A stretch of DNA of 64,000 nt from NCBI GenBank assembly GCA_014337915.1, contig QUBU01000005.1, positions 80,566 to 144,565 on the forward strand, read 5' to 3'. Every line of letters begins with the position of its first letter. Position 1 is the first letter of the stretch. A program made the position numbers and the translations under genes. The notes beneath the pieces are model-generated. The model was not told the origin of the DNA. It did not search any database and saw only the letters and a program-made list of their open reading frames with translations. Shown here one piece after another: positions 62,770 to 64,000 of the stretch. This DNA is from Gammaproteobacteria bacterium. Its GTDB lineage: Bacteria > Pseudomonadota > Gammaproteobacteria > Steroidobacterales > GCA-2729495.

Positions 62770-63384
62770 CTATTGCTGGAACCAGCGCCGGCTGAGGCGA
62801 TCGAGGACCTTCTGCGGGTAGTCGGGCCGGCCGAGGCTGCCGTTGTAGCGCGCGAGTGCGCGGTTCCAGTCGCCCTTTTCCATGTCGTAGTAGTACCGCA
62901 GGATGGTGCAGCCCATGAGCAGGTTGTCGCCGATGTCCACCAGGCGCCGGTGCCCGAGTTCCTTGCGCCAGAAGGGCATGACCTGCATCAGGCCCTGGGC
63001 CCCGGCCGAGGACACGGCGTAGGGATTGAAGGCGCTTTCGACATCGATCACGGCCAGCACCATTTCCGGGGGCAGCCTGGCGCGGCTTGCCTCGCGGTGC
63101 GCAGCCTTGAGGATCTCGATGCGCGTGGCCGGGTCCGGGACCTGGTTGCCCAGGCGGCTGGCCATGTCGGTGAGCCAGACCTGGGCATCGAAGCGGTCCT
63201 CGAAGCTGTCGGCCTGTTCGAGGACGGCACGCACCCGGGCGCGCAGTTCTGGTGTCGGCACCTGGCCGGCGCCGGCCGTGCCCGCGGCCAGCAGCAGCAC
63301 CAGCGCCAGCCAGCGACGCCAGGCGCGGGGCTCAGCCGTGCCTGTCGGCCGCCAGCCGTTGCTGCAGGAAACCGCAGGTGTCAT
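62770..63384 (-). CDS. Soluble lytic transglycosylase (SLT domain)
   Basis: 204 residues with an N-terminal hydrophobic export segment ([16 protein letters not shown]). The transglycosylase domain shows the catalytic Glu in [20 protein letters not shown], then [13 protein letters not shown] and [14 protein letters not shown], ending in [18 protein letters not shown]. It cleaves peptidoglycan in the periplasm. ATG 63384 overlaps the 3' end of proS by 53 bases; there is no other ATG, GTG or TTG before the signal segment. Confidence 0.88.
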   Translation of the reverse strand: MTPAVSCSNGWRPTGTAEPRAWRRWLALVLLLAAGTAGAGQVPTPELRARVRAVLEQADSFEDRFDAQVWLTDMASRLGNQVPDPATRIEILKAAHREASRARLPPEMVLAVIDVESAFNPYAVSSAGAQGLMQVMPFWRKELGHRRLVDIGDNLLMGCTILRYYYDMEKGDWNRALARYNGSLGRPDYPQKVLDRLSRRWFQQ

Positions 63385-64000
63385 GCAGGGCCACCTTTTC
63401 CTCGAGGCCGCCACGACGCTGGCGGTACTCGACCATGCCTTCCTTCAAGCCGCGTTCGCCGAGCACCAGGCGGTGGGGGACACCGAGGAGATCGGCTTCG
63501 GCAAATTTCACCCCGGGCCTGGCGTCGCGGTCGTCGAGCAGGACTTCCAGCCCGGCCTGCTGCAACTCTAGGTACAGGGCCTGCGCCGCGGCTGTGACGG
63601 CTTCGGAATTTTTCGGATTGAGCACCAGCAGGGAGACATCGAAGGGGCTCATGGGGGCCGGCCAGATGATGCCGTCCGCGTCGTGGTTCTGCTCGATGGC
63701 GGCGGCGACGATACGCGAGACGCCGATGCCGTAGCAGCCCATGGTCATGACGCGTTCCTTGCCGTCCTGGTCCAGCACCACGGCGTTCATCGCGCGGCTG
63801 TACTTGTCGCCGAGCTGGAAGATGTGGCCGACCTCGATGCCACGCGCGATGGCGAGCGCGCCGCCGCCGCCCGGGCTCGGGTCGCCGGCGACGACGTTGC
63901 GCAGGTCGGCCACGGCAGGCTCGGCCGCATCACGCCCCCAGTTGACGCCGCTCTGGTGGTGGTCCTCGCGATTGGCGCCGGCGACGAAATCGGCCAGCGC
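63332..64000 (-). CDS. proS: Prolyl-tRNA synthetase (3' part; 5' end outside window)
   Basis: The C-terminal 222 residues of Pro[21 protein letters not shown] text ([19 protein letters not shown]), then [19 protein letters not shown] (class II motif 3) and [15 protein letters not shown] leading to the anticodon-binding domain ([20 protein letters not shown]). The frame stays open to the right edge with matching ProS sequence (part of the editing-domain junction). Charges tRNA-Pro. The final residues overlap the transglycosylase gene start. Confidence 0.96.
   Translation of the reverse strand, partial: ALADFVAGANREDHHQSGVNWGRDAAEPAVADLRNVVAGDPSPGGGGALAIARGIEVGHIFQLGDKYSRAMNAVVLDQDGKERVMTMGCYGIGVSRIVAAAIEQNHDADGIIWPAPMSPFDVSLLVLNPKNSEAVTAAAQALYLELQQAGLEVLLDDRDARPGVKFAEADLLGVPHRLVLGERGLKEGMVEYRQRRGGLEEKVALHDTCGFLQQRLAADRHG

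Overview
This window is a very GC-rich stretch of a gammaproteobacterial chromosome. Coding density is high, GTG and TTG starts are common, and many genes overlap by 1-4 bases. No gene-free stretch exceeds about 300 bases; the longest, 24867-25131, holds nothing I can name. The lineage call rests on conserved neighbourhoods: metG next to rsx genes ending in nth; mrp-dcd; purMN beside a DUF2066 protein, a PgsA-like protein and hda; a DUF2069 protein with a WrbA-like protein; and aceE-aceF-lpd with a lipoyl domain on E3. A deep-branching order such as Steroidobacterales or Nevskiales would fit, but that is inference.

Layout. 1-2173 (minus) holds minor type IV pilus pseudopilins, with two FimT/GspH-like genes in tandem. 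2257-4790 holds an Irr-like Fur regulator, tRNA-Thr(CGT), ubiX, a small flavin-fold protein and a short-chain dehydrogenase. 4921-11781 (plus) is a tight metabolic run: UbiD-family decarboxylase, ketopantoate-reductase-like protein, two-subunit aconitase-type hydratase, an isocitrate-lyase-superfamily C-C lyase, then two unassigned genes. 11911-22232 (plus) is the standout. It is a nine-gene operon that makes 2-aminoethylphosphonate (PEP mutase fused to a nucleotidyltransferase, phosphonopyruvate decarboxylase, transaminase). The operon probably nucleotide-activates the product and attaches it to an envelope polymer or lipid, using a TagF-like transferase, a YejM-like membrane hydrolase/transferase, a small membrane protein and a divergent YidC paralogue. 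A PhyH-type dioxygenase opens the operon and may hydroxylate the phosphonate.

22265-27789 holds an MBL-fold hydrolase, a lone NERD-helicase gene with a base composition unlike its neighbours, and a GAF-PAS-PAS-GGDEF-EAL protein. 27814-33426 (minus) is housekeeping: cyclophilin, YajQ, Nudix, NadC, a PuuD-like membrane protein, RNase T and an M17 aminopeptidase. 33598-39380 is the pyruvate dehydrogenase operon. 39393-48272 (minus) holds a PEBP-like protein, an EamA transporter, nth, an Rsx/Rnf complex that lacks rsxB and key cysteines, and metG. 48367-52940 (minus) pairs two PilT-family ATPases with a HEAT-repeat Ser/Thr kinase. 53171-64000 holds mrp, dcd, purMN, a DUF2066 protein, a PgsA-like protein, hda, a DUF2069 protein, a WrbA-like protein, an acylphosphatase, a secreted arylsulfatase, a lytic transglycosylase and the 3' end of proS.
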